This document shows positions 1-12,269 of a stretch of DNA of 64,000 bases, piece after piece. The stretch is taken from positions 19,111,702-19,175,701 of the forward strand of contig NC_134654.1 of assembly GCF_030463565.1 (NCBI RefSeq). Direction: 5' to 3'. Every line of letters starts with the position of its first letter. Position 1 is the first letter of the stretch. Source of the DNA: Pelecanus crispus. Taxonomy: Eukaryota > Chordata > Aves > Pelecaniformes > Pelecanidae. Under the pieces are notes generated by a model that was not told the origin of the DNA, searched no databases, and was given only the letters and a program-made list of their open reading frames with translations. Made by a program: the position numbers and the translations under genes.

Positions 1-2150
1 ACGACTGACAGAAAATCCACCTTCATTATCACTTTTCACCTTCTAATGATAAAAAGTATTTAGGTATTTTAGCAAAATAAACATGTTGAGTTGGTGGAGG
101 TTTGTAAACAGAATGACCTTGTTAAATAACTTCTAACTTTATTATGAAGGCATATGGAAATGAACAGTTAAAGGATCTAACCAGATTGACTGCTGGCTAA
201 AATTCCACAGCATTTCTTCAACCAACTGCGCTAAGCAGTGTTAAGTTTGGGTGAATGGGATAAGGATAGGGGCACAGACATAACATTTCATCAACAACAT
301 CCAAACAGCTGGTACAATACATAAAGTCTGAAGGCACAGATAGGACTGATACTGTAACCAAACAGCATGTAAATTTTCTTCAGTGACACACTGCTCCATA
401 TTAAAATCCATGACCACGTTCCCATAAACACCTTTGCTGAATTAATTGTCTAACAAACTAGGGACCTTTAACAGGTTAGAGCAAGTAGCTCCCCAAGAAC
501 AGACGCAAGCTGTACGATTTTAATTCAGAAAACAGAGACAACAATAATCAGCTGGGAAACTTTTTATTTAAGCAACAAGGTAAAAGTAAAAGCTATTCTA
601 CCAAGCAAGGCTTTAAAACTTTTTGTAGCAAAAGTTAAACAGCCAGGGAGAAGAGTAGCAGAATTAAGGAGAGAAAGTTATATCAAGTGATAGTCTTCTC
701 TAAACTTGCTTCCAATTCTTATAACTGCAAAACCAGCAACTAAAAAACCCTTAGGAATCTGCCAAAATCCAGTGAAAAGCATGTTTAATTAATTAAAGTC
801 ATTCCCAAATACTCAAAATGCATGTTAGAAATCATGCATCTTTCTCACCTACCTGGTACACTTGCACTGAAATATCATTACCAGCCTACATCAAAAAGAG
901 TACAATTTCAGTGTTACCATCTTGTAGGTACAAGAAACAGCTAGTCTGCAAAGCTACTGTTAAAGAAGTTCTGACACCAGTGTGGAGCTGCTTTTCTGCG
1001 AGTTACATTTTAACTTCCTTTGGTTTCGTGTCTCTTATCCCAAGGGCTAAAAAGTGCACTCAGTGGGGACTGAAGGAAAATGTTAGCTTACGGCACCTGT
1101 GGTCTAAACTACAGAAAATTTATGTGAAGCCTCTACCATGACCAGATGGCATTATCCTGTGGGCAATGACAACAATCAAAAAGTACATCTTCTGTTAGTA
1201 TTAGTGAGAAAGTACATCTTCACAGGATGTGTACATGTAAAGTGTCTTACCAGAAAAGATCTTTAAGAATGCACACCATTGGACAAAAGCATAATCCAAA
1301 AAAGAAGGGAGTGCTAGTTCTGGTGAAAACAAAATTGCTATAGGTAAGAGCCCACTGACTGGCAAGCACAGAACAGCCTACAAGAATGCCACAAGGCACC
1401 AAAATGCACATGCCAGAAAAAATTGTAAGTATTTTCATACAGCTTTGTAACAACAGGAAGCAGTCTCCATCCAACAGAATCACATTAGCATAATGAATAG
1501 CAAGACCAAATAATTTCTCACAGTTCCCATTATATAATTTTCTTGTTGACTTTCAAAATATTTTGTAACATTGTTTTCATGCACATAACTGGACATGAAG
1601 AGCTGAAAGAGCCCGGAGCAATCTATCATAAAGGTGGGCAGGGGGGAACAGCAAAAAGCAATAAGCAACTTTTTTAGCCATCTCCTCCGTAACTGAGAAC
1701 AGCAATTTTCCATTTCACAAAAACTTCTCTAATGTTTTCCATTAGGGTGCAAATGCAAACCCTGATATTTCTCTACTCTGAAGCACATTTGGTCCCCACA
1801 TCTCTCCCAAAGAGAGAACTTCTTCCAAATGATTTACACCTGAGTGCTTGATTTGTATTAACTTGCCTAGTCTCAAGCATACAACGTTTTCTTGACACCA
1901 ACAGACCTTTTGTGCAACTGAATAAACTCCTTCCTCAAGATATTTCCCTCATAAAGGTATTCCCAACTATCCTAAAAAGGGATGACTATGTTACACTTGG
2001 TATTCAGCAGGACTCACTGATTCTAGGTCTTTAGCTGTGCAACAAGGTCAAGGATCTAGTAGGTTTTTTTAACATTACTACTCCTGTAGCTGCACCCCCA
2101 AGTATGGGGTTTTCCAAGCAATGTAGGAAGTATTCTGCTTAGGCAGAAAG
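1..2150 (-). other. Region downstream of FN3KRP: probable 3'UTR, then unassigned
   Basis: This AT-rich sequence follows the FN3KRP stop codon. Reading the minus strand, the first perfect AATAAA is at 568-563, so a 3'UTR of about 1.6 kb is possible. ATTAAA variants lie near 788 and 520. No exon of another gene is recognisable, and the short open frames here have no family features. The 3' end could lie elsewhere, including beyond the window. Confidence 0.4.
563..568 (-). terminator. Candidate poly(A) signal of FN3KRP
   Basis: A perfect AATAAA reads on the minus strand about 1.58 kb after the FN3KRP stop. It is the first canonical hexamer downstream. Its use is inferred only. Confidence 0.35.
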
Positions 2151-2489
2151 TCACTTTATAAGGTTTCTCATAATGTTTAGAGAAGACCCTCTGTACCCTG
2201 TGCCAAAATGGTTCCAATGGTTCATGTAGTGAAAAAGCTGATAAAGCTTTAGGCGTTTCTCAAACCCTGCAGCTTTGGGAATTTTACTGTGATAAGCAGA
2301 GTAAAAAGAACTGCTGAAGCCACCAAACATCCCAGCTATGGCAAGCTCATACTCTGAATGGCCGTAGAAAGAAGCCGGATCGAAGATAATTGGACCAGAA
2401 TCATCCTCAGCTACATTTCCTCCCCAGAGATCTCCATGCAGGAGAGCAGGAACAATTTCTAAGTCACAGAACAAACTGGGTATCTTCAG
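2151..2489 (-). CDS. FN3KRP: FN3KRP coding exon 6 (terminal)
   Basis: This exon encodes residues 198-309, including the catalytic HGDLWGGN and [10 protein letters not shown] motifs, and ends with TGA at 2153-2151. The acceptor is a C-rich tract followed by TGCAG. Only the part from 2489 down is exonic; the open frame above it is intron. Confidence 0.95.
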   Translation of the reverse strand: MKIPSLFCDLEIVPALLHGDLWGGNVAEDDSGPIIFDPASFYGHSEYELAIAGMFGGFSSSFYSAYHSKIPKAAGFEKRLKLYQLFHYMNHWNHFGTGYRGSSLNIMRNLIK

Positions 2490-5400
2490 CTGCAGGGGGG
2501 AAAAAAACAAGATGTGTAAGTACTATATTTTAAGGTGAACTATTACAGAGTTTTATCTGCATACATGCAGAGCATGAATTGAAACTTCTTAAAAGTCCAT
2601 TAAAAAAACCCCATAACTTGAAACAGCATACAACCTAGTCAACAGAGATGCTGAGAAAATCAAGAGAATTTCTATTTTTCATAAAAGCCAGCAGCTGAAG
2701 AATAGTCATCCAAATGTTTTTTAGCACTAAGAAAATAAAAAAATTAAAACCGCATTCAGTGCTGCAATATTGACCAGCTTTAATAACAACCACAACCACC
2801 CACTTCATCATTAGAAGGCTCAGGAATCTCTCACCAACCTTGAAGGGATTTCTACAGAGTAGTACCCAGATAGCTAATACTGCAGTCACTTAATCAGATG
2901 CAAACCTTAAGTGAATAGATGATGTGCAGAACAGTACTCCTTATATACATTTCTCATCATGAACATGTTACAGGGAATGAGAAATGTGATCTTGATCTAG
3001 TATTTCCCAAACAGTAAGGCAAAGTGCTATCTGGCATACATTCACTTTGGAATATTAGCATAGGGTGATATGGCAAAAGCCATCATACCTTAGAATAAAG
3101 GGCATTTTAATCCCTAAAAGCTGGAGTCTCTTACCAACAGAACCTGGAGCATACCAACAAACAGGAACTTTGTGTTATGAAAAGAAAATCTAAACAACTG
3201 ATACCTATCGATCACTATAATGTGAGAATTTCTCCTACCTGAAGTTGTGCCCAAAGTTCTCTTGCTTCCCTGTCTCCTGAATTCTTTTCGATCATGTCCA
3301 TCTGGGGCTGGATTCTTTGCTTGGCAAAGAAAGTCACCCAGTCATTCTGCCAGTCATTCACCTGAAAGGAACAGGATTGCAGATATTAGTTCCACACCAC
3401 ACAGAAGACAGATTTTTCTTTTTCAAATAAAGTCTGAAAGATTATACAGACTTTGTGCTGATACCTTCCAGGACAGTAAATGCTACTATTTAATAGACTG
3501 TTACCTTAAAATATTAAATTAGGGGAATAAATAATTTTTTGTAAGTGATAAAAACTAAGCAATTGAAGAGCTATGAATGTCCAATGCAGCTGTAAGTGCT
3601 GTCAAAGCACTACTTCCCTTAGCAGGCTGAATAAGGGTTTTTCTTTTTATGACACCACAGAAATAAATGAATTTCCACTATGATAATTTTGGACCTTTGT
3701 GTCACTGAAGGGAAAATAAGATAAACTTAAAATTCTATCAGTCTGATGAAGTACAACCTACCTGTGGAAGATAGCCACAGCAGGTAACTGTATGAAAGCC
3801 AAATTGATCCACAAACTGGACTTCCATTTGCCCTTGACCTTTACCTTTCAAACCAAAGACAAAAATCCAATACTAATGACAAGATTCTAAGTACCTGCAA
3901 TGCAAATGGACCTTAAAAACTAAGCAAGGGTACAATGTTGCTTCTACTGAGAATAAAAAAAAAAAAATGCACCTTAACATTCTTTTTGTTACAATGGTTG
4001 TTGCTGCTGTTTTTTAAGTTTAAAGCTTTATGTTAAGTAGCTATATTATAATCTTCATAATCATATTTTGAGCTAGCGTATCTCCTCTGATACCATATCC
4101 TTGCAGAAACTGTGGGTCGGGACCCCAAGGGTCCCAAATTGAATAAACGTTTTGCTTACAGAGATCCAAACAGAGCAAATAAAAGCAAAAAGAAGACCCC
4201 CTGCCTGGGTGTTTCATCCAAATCTATCTTCATAATATATTTAGGGGAAGAAGACAAACTTATCCTGAAATAACAAAAGCTATTTTAACTATTTTGTAGA
4301 TTATTATTAACTAGGTTAAATTTGCAAACAGCTGTGTACTATACCGACTGTGCTCTCTTCTTTCTTCAGCTTCTCTCCAAGTTGCTGGTTATGAAGGTGG
4401 AGATCAGCTAGTTGTGTTCCAAGCTTTGCTGAATGTCTAAGAAACAAAAGTATTCTTAGCAACACTGACACATGAATAAATCCAGTTCTTGATATTCCAG
4501 GAATTACTTTAAAAAATTTACCAAGCAAGTATAACAATTTCTGCATCTCTAACAAAGAACATTTTGAAAATATTCCAGTCATAAACACCTCTTCTTCCTG
4601 TAAAGATTATGTATTAACACAGAACAAAATCTACTTACATGGTTGTTTCTGACAACACTATTAAAAGTAAGCAGCAATCATAAATTTAGTAACAATAAGA
4701 AACTATCAATTCTAATTTCTGTGTGATATCACTTCTATATGAACTTTCGGTAAAATATCTGTAAGAAAAGCACGCACAGCATGTTATGCCTTTTTTTTTT
4801 TTTGGCAAACTGTCTTAGGGAAACAGAGCCAAACAAGACCCTCTTTATATCTCTCTCTGTCTCTGGCTTGGCCTCTCTAAAAGGTCTAGAAGATGGAACA
4901 GTCAGGTGGGCCTTATTTATTCATTTATTTTTATTAAAAGCTTATCCTCTACACAGTTCAGAAAAGCCTTGCAGTAATTACAAACAACTCTTACAGCCAG
5001 TTGCCTCCCATGTTAACAAAAGTATGCCCCTTTTCCTGTCTGTGACCTCTCACATCTTTCCCTGTTCTCAAGGCACTGTCATTTAAGGCAAAGTTATTTC
5101 TTCATTTTGTTCCTGCTAACACAGATTGTAGCTATTCCCTGAAATTTGTATGCCAAAGGTTGCATTTGCACACTTTTCATCTCAAGCAGCCCAACCACAA
5201 CAAGATTTCTGCTCCTTCTCTTGGAGCTCACTGGGGGGTCTTCACAAATTAGAAACTCTGTGGACGAGCAGGATGAGGGATAAGACTTCAAGCTGGCTGC
5301 AGAAGTTCTGAGACTGGGATGAGAAATTGGTCATGCCCTCCTCCGTAATGGAATCAGACAGAAGTATTATCATCATATTTTAATTTTCTCAAGTGTTTGC

Positions 5401-8400
5401 GACAGAGAAGGGCCAAAAGTTTGAAACTATCAAAATCAAGGTGACAGTTGTAAAAATATTGAGAAGAGGATTCATTCATTTGGGGAAGTGCCTCTGCATG
5501 CTTGTGACAAGCAATATTAAACACTGGTTCTTATACCAAAGGCAAGTACACAAAACAGGTGATCAGGTAGGTCATTTCCGTTACTGCAAAAGGAACCTTA
5601 CTGTAAAAAGATCTAATTACCTAAAAAAGACCCCAAACAAACCCAAAACTAAACAAAAATCACACTCACTTCTTGATGTATAACCAATTTTCTAGGTAAA
5701 GTATTATGAAGTATTTTATACAGTTCTCTGCTGTATAACTTCCCAAATGTATCTTGACTTTAAAGAAAAATTAAAACAAGTTTCCCCTCTGAAAACAAGT
5801 GACTTAACTGTCATAATAGTCAAAATTTCTGGTTAAAGGATGCAAAGATAATACTGTGTTTTACCTGTTTAAGCCTCTCATTTCCAAATGTTCCATCACA
5901 AACAGAGTACTGCCCCCAGGCAGGTCTATAACTTTGATGGGTTTAGGCACTTTTATTGTCCGCGTTTTCAAGATGGCTTCCAAACTTGCCATTTCTCCCT
6001 CAAACATTCTTCTGGCCTGCCAAATATTAAAGGAAAGCATTAGTCTCTAAGAACACCAGGCACAGGTAAACAAAGCTCTTTCACAAAACTAATCAAGGCT
6101 GTAATGTTAAATAAAAAGCTTGGAGCATGTGGTTACTGCATGTACAAGATACAGGTAGATCCACACCACCAGACTTGACAGTAATTTTACAATTGCAGGT
6201 ATTTCACTTCATAAATTGACTCCGTGGAAGTGACTTAGGTTCTAGCATTCTCTGTATTCATAAAAGTAACTTAGAAAGTCTGTTTACAACTGAAGGACTG
6301 CAAACTGCATATATATAAAAGATAAGCGATATTTTACTAATGGATTATGTAGCAAATGTCTAGAAAGCTATGGGCAATACACATCGTCACTTGAGAGACT
6401 AGAAGAACGGTACTGACATTCATAGTCTTCATGACTTTGCTGACACAGACTGCTTAGTAATACAGCTGATCTTCAAAACAGTCTAATTTGCAGTCACAGA
6501 ACGATTTTCCGTGGCCTATTTCTTTTGTCTCATGAGGAAAAAAAAAAAAAAAAAAAATCAATGATAGCAGCCAAATGCCCCTTACCGTACCTGCATACAG
6601 AAGCCCTTCAAACCCAAGCCACTACCAACTGCATTTGCTTTGAAGACATTCAGAATTTAGGACCTATTTCTGCAACTGTTATCCACACTGAGTAAAATCT
6701 ATCCTCCTGAGTTCCTCCACTGACATCAGTGACACTGGTCACACAAAGAAATACTACTCTAGAAGAGTTAGGCAGAGGTTGCAGAAAAAGGGTATGTGGG
6801 AAATCTATGCTATCTGCTAAAAGCAAAAGCAAAGAAATATAATTAATAAAATAGAAAGAGAATACCAGCCCTTTAGTACTGACACATGAAACACTGTCAA
6901 AGGACAATTTGCTATAGACATTGACTAAAAATTCCAAAGCCTACAGGAGATCAAGAATGAAGAACTGCTGAATTACTGAGCCATGAGATAGCTTTGTTCA
7001 GAGGAAATCAGTAAATACTGTATCTCTGTCTAAAGCATCATACTAGGTTGAAATCAGCTGTTAACCTTAGTAGAGTAAAAACCATAGTGTTTTCTAAAGA
7101 ATTTTGTTTTTCTAAAGAAACTGCTGATATACAGCCACTGCTGCACACACAGCACAGCATTATAATACAGTTTGGCAAAGTTTGCTTTAATCAGCACTCA
7201 GAATCCACTCACAGGCAAAAGCATAGAAAATGAAATGATTACTGAATAAAAAATCTATCCAGATCTTTTTTCCCAAGCCCTATCTTGTAGCTAGCTGGAT
7301 TGTACACCTAAATACACAATTAACAAAGGCCTAAGTGGAAGGGCTATATTGCTATCAATTCAAAATATTTTCAGTCTAATGTAAAGCAGAATAAACTTTC
7401 TACATTTTCCCATCAGTGCATCCACCCAGCTCCCTGATATGATCACAAAGCATAGACAAATTTAGAATAGATGTAATTGCATACATGCTTTCAAAAACAT
7501 TTGTTTGCTATTAAAGGCAAATACAACTTCTGACTTTTGTTCTTCCAGTGAAGCTATTCATCTAACAGATACAAGCGTAGAGTACCTTTAAAGTAAATTC
7601 CACCTGATCTCTGCTTTTGCAAATAAGGATGCCATATAGGTATGTTGCATTATATTTAATCTCCATCAAATGCTGATATCTACCTTTTACAGTAGCTGGT
7701 ACCAGGTATTGAAAGGACAAAGCAGAAAATCTTGAACAACAATTGTGGAAAAATACCATTTATTGAGAAAAGATCCTTCTTATGTGCAGGGAATTACTGG
7801 TTTTGTTACAACAAAGAAAGATGCATACCATCAGAAGATAATTTTATACCTTCTAGATTGCTCCAGACACTTTCACAGCATATGCAGCCGCTGTCATACA
7901 ACCATTATCCCAGCCATAATTGACAACAGCACGTCATTGTACTGCATGCCCTGGACAAATAATTACTGATACCGCAACAACATCCCACCAGAAAGGCTAC
8001 TTCCCATCCCAGTGCCTACCCCCACCGCGGTCTCCCCATCCCGGGGCACCCCCACCGCAAGCCAGGCTCCAGACCCACAGCAGCCGCCGGCCAGACCCTC
8101 ACAAGGCAGAAGCTGCCAAACGAGGCCGAACTCTAACCCCGGCGACAGGCCACCTCCCTGACACCGGCAGTCGAAATTTTACTGAGGCCAGCCGGCAAAC
8201 CTCCCTCCATCAAGAAGAGGCCGGGGCCGGCTGAGGCCAGCCCGCCGCCCACCTCCTCAGCGCGACCGCCCTCACAGCTGCCTCCCCGCCCCGGGGTCCA
8301 CCACACGCACCCCACCCTCACTCCCAGCCCCCCGCACCTCCGCCTTGGAGTTGCTCTTCACGAACACCCGGCCGCGGTCCGTGTCGTAGCTCTGGCCCTG

Positions 8401-8478
8401 GCTGATGCAGCCACCCCCCAAGTGCCCCGTCGGCCGGAGCACCGCCGTGCCCAGCTCCCGCCTCAGCGCGTCCTCCAT
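2151..8478 (-). CDS. FN3KRP: FN3KRP, ketosamine-3-kinase (fructosamine-3-kinase-related protein), six coding exons
   Basis: This cytosolic kinase of the aminoglycoside-phosphotransferase-like fold phosphorylates ketosamines (ribulosamine and psicosamine adducts in the mammalian protein) on glycated proteins, so that the sugar detaches. Joining 8478-8338, 6016-5865, 4436-4345, 3844-3762, 3361-3239 and 2489-2151 gives an open frame of 309 aa plus TGA, the length I recall for human FN3KRP. Visible landmarks are the glycine-rich P-loop GGGCIS (Cys24), Lys41 in VFVK, Glu55 in FEGE, the catalytic loop HGDLWGGN (Asp217) and the metal-binding [10 protein letters not shown] (Asp234). The C-terminus NIMRNLIK is typical of FN3KRP. 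The start codon has a strong context (A at -3, G at +4). All introns are GT-AG. Introns 3 (3845-4344), 4 (3362-3761) and 5 (2490-3238) show nothing notable apart from a small hairpin in intron 3. Some residues resemble mammalian FN3K, so it may represent the state before duplication. Confidence 0.95.
3239..3361 (-). CDS. FN3KRP: FN3KRP coding exon 5
   Basis: This 123-nt, phase-0 exon encodes [20 protein letters not shown] and continues to ELWAQLQ. The acceptor is TCCTTTCAG and the donor GTAGGA. Both match the position of the mammalian exon as I recall it. Confidence 0.92.
3762..3844 (-). CDS. FN3KRP: FN3KRP coding exon 4
   Basis: This 83-nt exon encodes [18 protein letters not shown] and then [10 protein letters not shown]. 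The GFxTVTCCGYxPQ stretch is a family hallmark. The acceptor is TTTGAAAG and the donor GTAGGT, and the frame joins without a break on both sides. Confidence 0.9.
4345..4436 (-). CDS. FN3KRP: FN3KRP coding exon 3
   Basis: The acceptor TTTCTTAG is followed by the second part of the split codon and [17 protein letters not shown]. The exon ends within the glycine codon of STVG at donor GTATAG. Length is 92 nt. The stretch [12 protein letters not shown] looks closer to mammalian FN3K than to mammalian FN3KRP. Confidence 0.9.
4437..5864 (-). other. FN3KRP intron 2
   Basis: This GT-AG intron of 1.4 kb holds AT-rich sequence with a short T-run at about 4791. I see no exon or identifiable repeat in it. 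Confidence 0.8.
5865..6016 (-). CDS. FN3KRP: FN3KRP coding exon 2
   Basis: The acceptor GGCAG precedes [12 protein letters not shown], which carries the helix-C glutamate. The exon continues through [10 protein letters not shown] and the hinge-like FVMEHLEM. It ends at AG before GTAAAA, leaving two bases of a codon. Length is 152 nt. Confidence 0.93.
6017..8337 (-). other. FN3KRP intron 1
   Basis: This is a GTGCGG...GGCAG intron of 2.3 kb. Its 5' part (about 7980-8337) is GC-rich and continues the CpG island; the rest is AT-rich. It contains a 20-base poly(A) run at 6538-6557. I see no further exon or recognisable element. Confidence 0.85.
6538..6557. repeat. Poly(A) run
   Basis: Twenty consecutive A bases lie inside FN3KRP intron 1. 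No target duplication or element body was seen next to it. Confidence 0.9.
8338..8478 (-). CDS. FN3KRP: FN3KRP coding exon 1
   Basis: This exon encodes residues 1-47: the start MEDALRREL, the P-loop with Cys24, and Lys41. The donor is GTGCGG right after the codons for KAE, in phase 0. The ATG lies in the CpG island, and the same frame stays open upstream to about 9024, but only this ATG gives the family N-terminus. Confidence 0.93.
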
Positions 8479-8600
8479 GCTGCCTGCGGGGCCTGCACCG
8501 CACTGCGCCTGCGCGGGGCGGCTGCGCCTGCGCGGCGCCGCTAACGGCGCGCGGGCGGGCGGGGCTAGCAAAATGGCGGCGGCCGCCGCGGTGGAGGGGG
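8479..8600 (-). promoter_or_regulatory. FN3KRP core promoter (CpG island, NRF1-like and YY1-like sites)
   Basis: The sequence just upstream of the FN3KRP ATG is very CpG-rich. It holds two copies of CTGCGCCTGCGCGG at about 8503-8532, close to the NRF1 palindrome. An AAAATGGCGGC at about 8570-8580 is a typical YY1 site. There is no TATA box. This is the usual layout of a housekeeping promoter; the start site is not visible directly. Confidence 0.65.
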
Positions 8601-10282
8601 AGAGGTTGGCGAGGGGCCCGGGCGCTGCTGGGGGTGCAGCTGGCGGTGGGGACTGGCCAAGGGTGAGGGCTTGGCTGTAGGCGCTGGGGAAGGGCTCTGA
8701 AGGAGTCGCTTCTTCTCGGCTGCGGGAGGGAGAAGCGTAAAGTCGCTTCTCGGAGACAGATACGGAGGAGTGGGGTGCTGGGCTGCCGTGGCCTGGCCTC
8801 AGGGGAGCGAAGCGGTTGCGGCTCTGGAGGAGGTGAAGGGGCTTCCCCTCCGCATTGCCTCCCGCTGCTGTACCCGGGCAGCCACATCTGGGAGAGTCCC
8901 TCGGCCCGGTGGGGTTGGGCAGGATGCTAAATAGTGCCAGCCAAAATCCCAGCTCTCTTGGAACGTGTTTTGTACTGCGGAGCCTGTAAATATGCTTTTG
9001 TTTGAACTCATTTTCCTTGGGCATGTGGTGAATTCTTCCCTACTATAGATGCAGAGGATGCAAGTGTCAAGGAAAAGATGTTGCAGTAGGACAATATACG
9101 TAACAAAGGGAATGGATAGTAATTTTAAAATACTTGGATTTTTAATGTGCTTTCTGGCCATTATGAAGGTACATGCTCAAATTCATTCTGTTCTTCAACA
9201 ATAACAAGAACAGTTTTCTATCATTGGACACTGGCCAGCATAGGTCTGAAGTAATTTAGTATGTTCTTTCCTATTAGAATTTGTTATTTATTTAGCAAGT
9301 AACTTATTTTAAAATACAAATTTCTAAGCATAGAAGCTGGAAGAGTTCCTGCTGATCTTTAATTTGTTTCTTTGTTAGTGCAAGATTGTCTACTTTCATT
9401 TTCTACAATTTCCTTATATGTGTGTGGTCTCACTGGTTACAGTCACTGATTCATCTTCAGTTATTCCTGACTACCTCCCTATTCACTATACTGATCTGTC
9501 TTGCTTGGGGTTTTTAAGAGTATTACTGTGCTGCCTGATCGATTTAGACACTTAAGGACATACATCCATTTTTGTATAGTAGTTTACACAAACAGCGATT
9601 AAGATTAATTTAGAGTTACTGATGTGTACTTTCAAATTTTAAACTGGATTTTGCTTTGGAAATTTTGTTTTGGGGGTTTAGTGCAGGAGGATTACAGCTC
9701 AGATTCCTCTAATGATTCCTGTGCAGCAGCAAAATAGCAAGTGGTGAAAGGACTGAAGTTCTTTATTTCCAGAAGATCTATGTACCTTTCCTTTTCAGGA
9801 GTTTTCATACAGCTTTAATTATTTATTCATTTGTAATCTGGACTTCGGTCATGTAGAAACTGATACTTTGAATTTGGCAGGGTTTCTGGATCTACAGCAA
9901 TCCAGGCAGACTTACCATGAATATTTTTGCTAGGCCTCTCTGTATGTGGCCATTTCTACAGAGCCTGGACAAATCATCAGTGTGCTGTGTTTGCACCAGT
10001 TCCACAATTTGTGAGATATATTAGACTTATGAGATGTGTCGCACATTCTGAGCATCTGTTTGCAGGAGGCATGGGCTCCCAGCTCCTGCAGATATTGGAG
10101 TCAGGCGAGAGCCGGGATTTAAGAGCTGCCTCTTCACAGATACACTTTTCAGTGCAAGTTCCCAGCTCCAAGCCCACCCTAAGCCTGCTGCATGCCATCT
10201 TTGGCCTCTGTACCATAGATTACTGTTCCCCATTGGAAGTAAACTATTGAGTCAGGCCCCAAATGTGCTCACAGAGGACTAC

Positions 10283-10283
<1 letters not shown>

Positions 10284-10316
<33 letters not shown>
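10284..10316. repeat. Poly(A) tract, 33 bases
   Basis: An uninterrupted run of 33 A bases lies after a moderately GC-rich block. It could be the tail of a retroposed sequence on the plus strand, but I see no flanking direct repeat and do not recognise the preceding sequence. Confidence 0.9.
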
Positions 10317-10319
<3 letters not shown>

Positions 10320-12269
10320 TAGCCATATACTGAAGTTGTTCATGTAGTGCAGGTCTTGCCTGCTGTGTGAAGGCAGTGCGTACCACAAAAGGCCATGTGG
10401 CAGTGTGGGTTGACTTTGCAATAATCCTTTCTTCCCTGCCTCCACTCTTTCCCCCCATGTATTATTTATTCCTGTTTTAGTATTTTGAAAAGCTTGCAGT
10501 ATGCTATTGGAACTACCCCCTTTCCTCTGCCCTGTTGGGGTTCACCAGCAATATTTATCTTGTTCTGATGCGTGCTGGGTTGCCTGCAAGATCCACAGTG
10601 GTTAACTTTCTGTTTAAAATAGTGTTTCTTTCTGTGGAGGAGAAGACAACTGGCATGCTGGGCTGCAAATCATTTGGTGAGTCATCGGTTAATATACACA
10701 TCCTGAATAAAAAAGCACTGCAGCTGTTAATTTCTGTTTACTGCTTGACAGTATGTACAAGAAGGGAAAAGGTAATTGCTATGTGTAGCCTTTTATTGGT
10801 TGGTTTATATATATAAATGGAAAATATGCATTAGGGCTTTTTGGGCTCCAAGCCTTTATTTGTGTGAATGTATGAGAAATGCGCTGTGGGCTCTTTGTCT
10901 TTTTTCCTCTCCCACATCCATGGATAGGCCAAGAGGGTGGATCAGGAAGGATGTAGGACTTTCCATTACGGAAAGAGATGATTTATAAGATGCTCATTGA
11001 GATTTGGTGTTAGTGCTTGTTTTTCTCTCTCTTTCCTTAAATATAAGATGCCCTAAGAGAGAGAAATAGGTGTTTTAAAAAATTCCTCAAGTCAGCTGTA
11101 TGAGCAGATAAATGGAAATGGAATGAGAAGTTCCATTATCAAAATAACAGACTGGGATAGACCTTAGGAGCAGAAGTTGGCCATTATTCTGATTATGCAG
11201 TCACTGGGATCAGTCGTTGTGTCTGTTTGCCGAGTTAATGCCTTCACAGATTAGTTTTCAGCAGTTTCTGTAGTTATTTCAGGGGCATAATTTGTGGCAG
11301 AATCTGAATGAAAGTGTGACCAAAGCCAGAGGACCTGTTCTTGCTTGTTGCAGAAACAGAAATCGGAGAACTTTTTTCCAGAGTTTACTGGTTTTACGTA
11401 TTTTCTTTTTGATACAGACTATGCCAGATTGCCAATGGGTTTTGTTGTTCACAAATTTCTGCCCATCAACAAGAAGTTCAGGGAGAATGTTCGAGTTTTT
11501 GGATTGTTTTAGTAATAATGAACAAGAAATTATGCTCTTTGTGAGGGTAAAAAAGTGTGGGTTTTTCAATAAATATAGCTGTTTGAGAGGCTTCTTTTTT
11601 TTATCCTGATCAAGAGAAAATTATTATTTGCAGTTCTGACTTTTTTTTTTTTAGCCTAGTTCTGTATGGCACAGTAAAAAAGCAATATACATGTCATTAT
11701 TTCTCCTTTCAGCTGCCCCTAGCCAGGTTATCTTAATGCTTGAAAGTGGGTTAGCAAATGCATTTACTTTTATATTATTCAGACAGGTGATGGGTTAAAG
11801 ATTTGTGGGCGTATTCTAGCTCACTAGTTCCTGTATAAAGTATAACCATGAGCTGCCCTCAAAATAAACCTGGGCTTGGCACAGATTTATGTTCTAAACA
11901 TGATTACACGTAAATGTCAGATAAGTGGAAATACTCAGGAAAGTGGAAACATTCCAGAATTTCACTATTTATGGCAGGAAAACAGACATTTGAAAAACAT
12001 TAGTTCTTCATTTTCAACAACTGAAAAACTCTTCATGGTTTTTAATTTAAAAATGAAGCCAAATTTCTTTTAATTGCCAAGTTCATTGTTACAAAAATGC
12101 TTGGGTTTTTTCTCCATTCTTCCTTAGTGAACTTTGGGAAAAATCGAACTCGTATAATTTCAGTAAAGCAAGATACAATTATTAGTTTGTACTTCAGCAC
12201 TTTTCTTGAAGCATCTCAAAGCACTCCACTGAAATTTGTGATTAAAATCCAATGACACTCCTTTGTAAT

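Noticed and set aside
8272-9024. 250-codon minus-strand open frame as a long N-terminal form of FN3KRP
   Set aside because: Only the part from 8478 down matches the family. Upstream translation is Pro/Ala/Arg-rich promoter sequence, and the segment beyond 8338 is intron.
11279-11609. Overlapping open frames of about 100 codons on both strands
   Set aside because: Neither shows a recognisable family, codon pattern or splice context; both fit chance in intergenic DNA.
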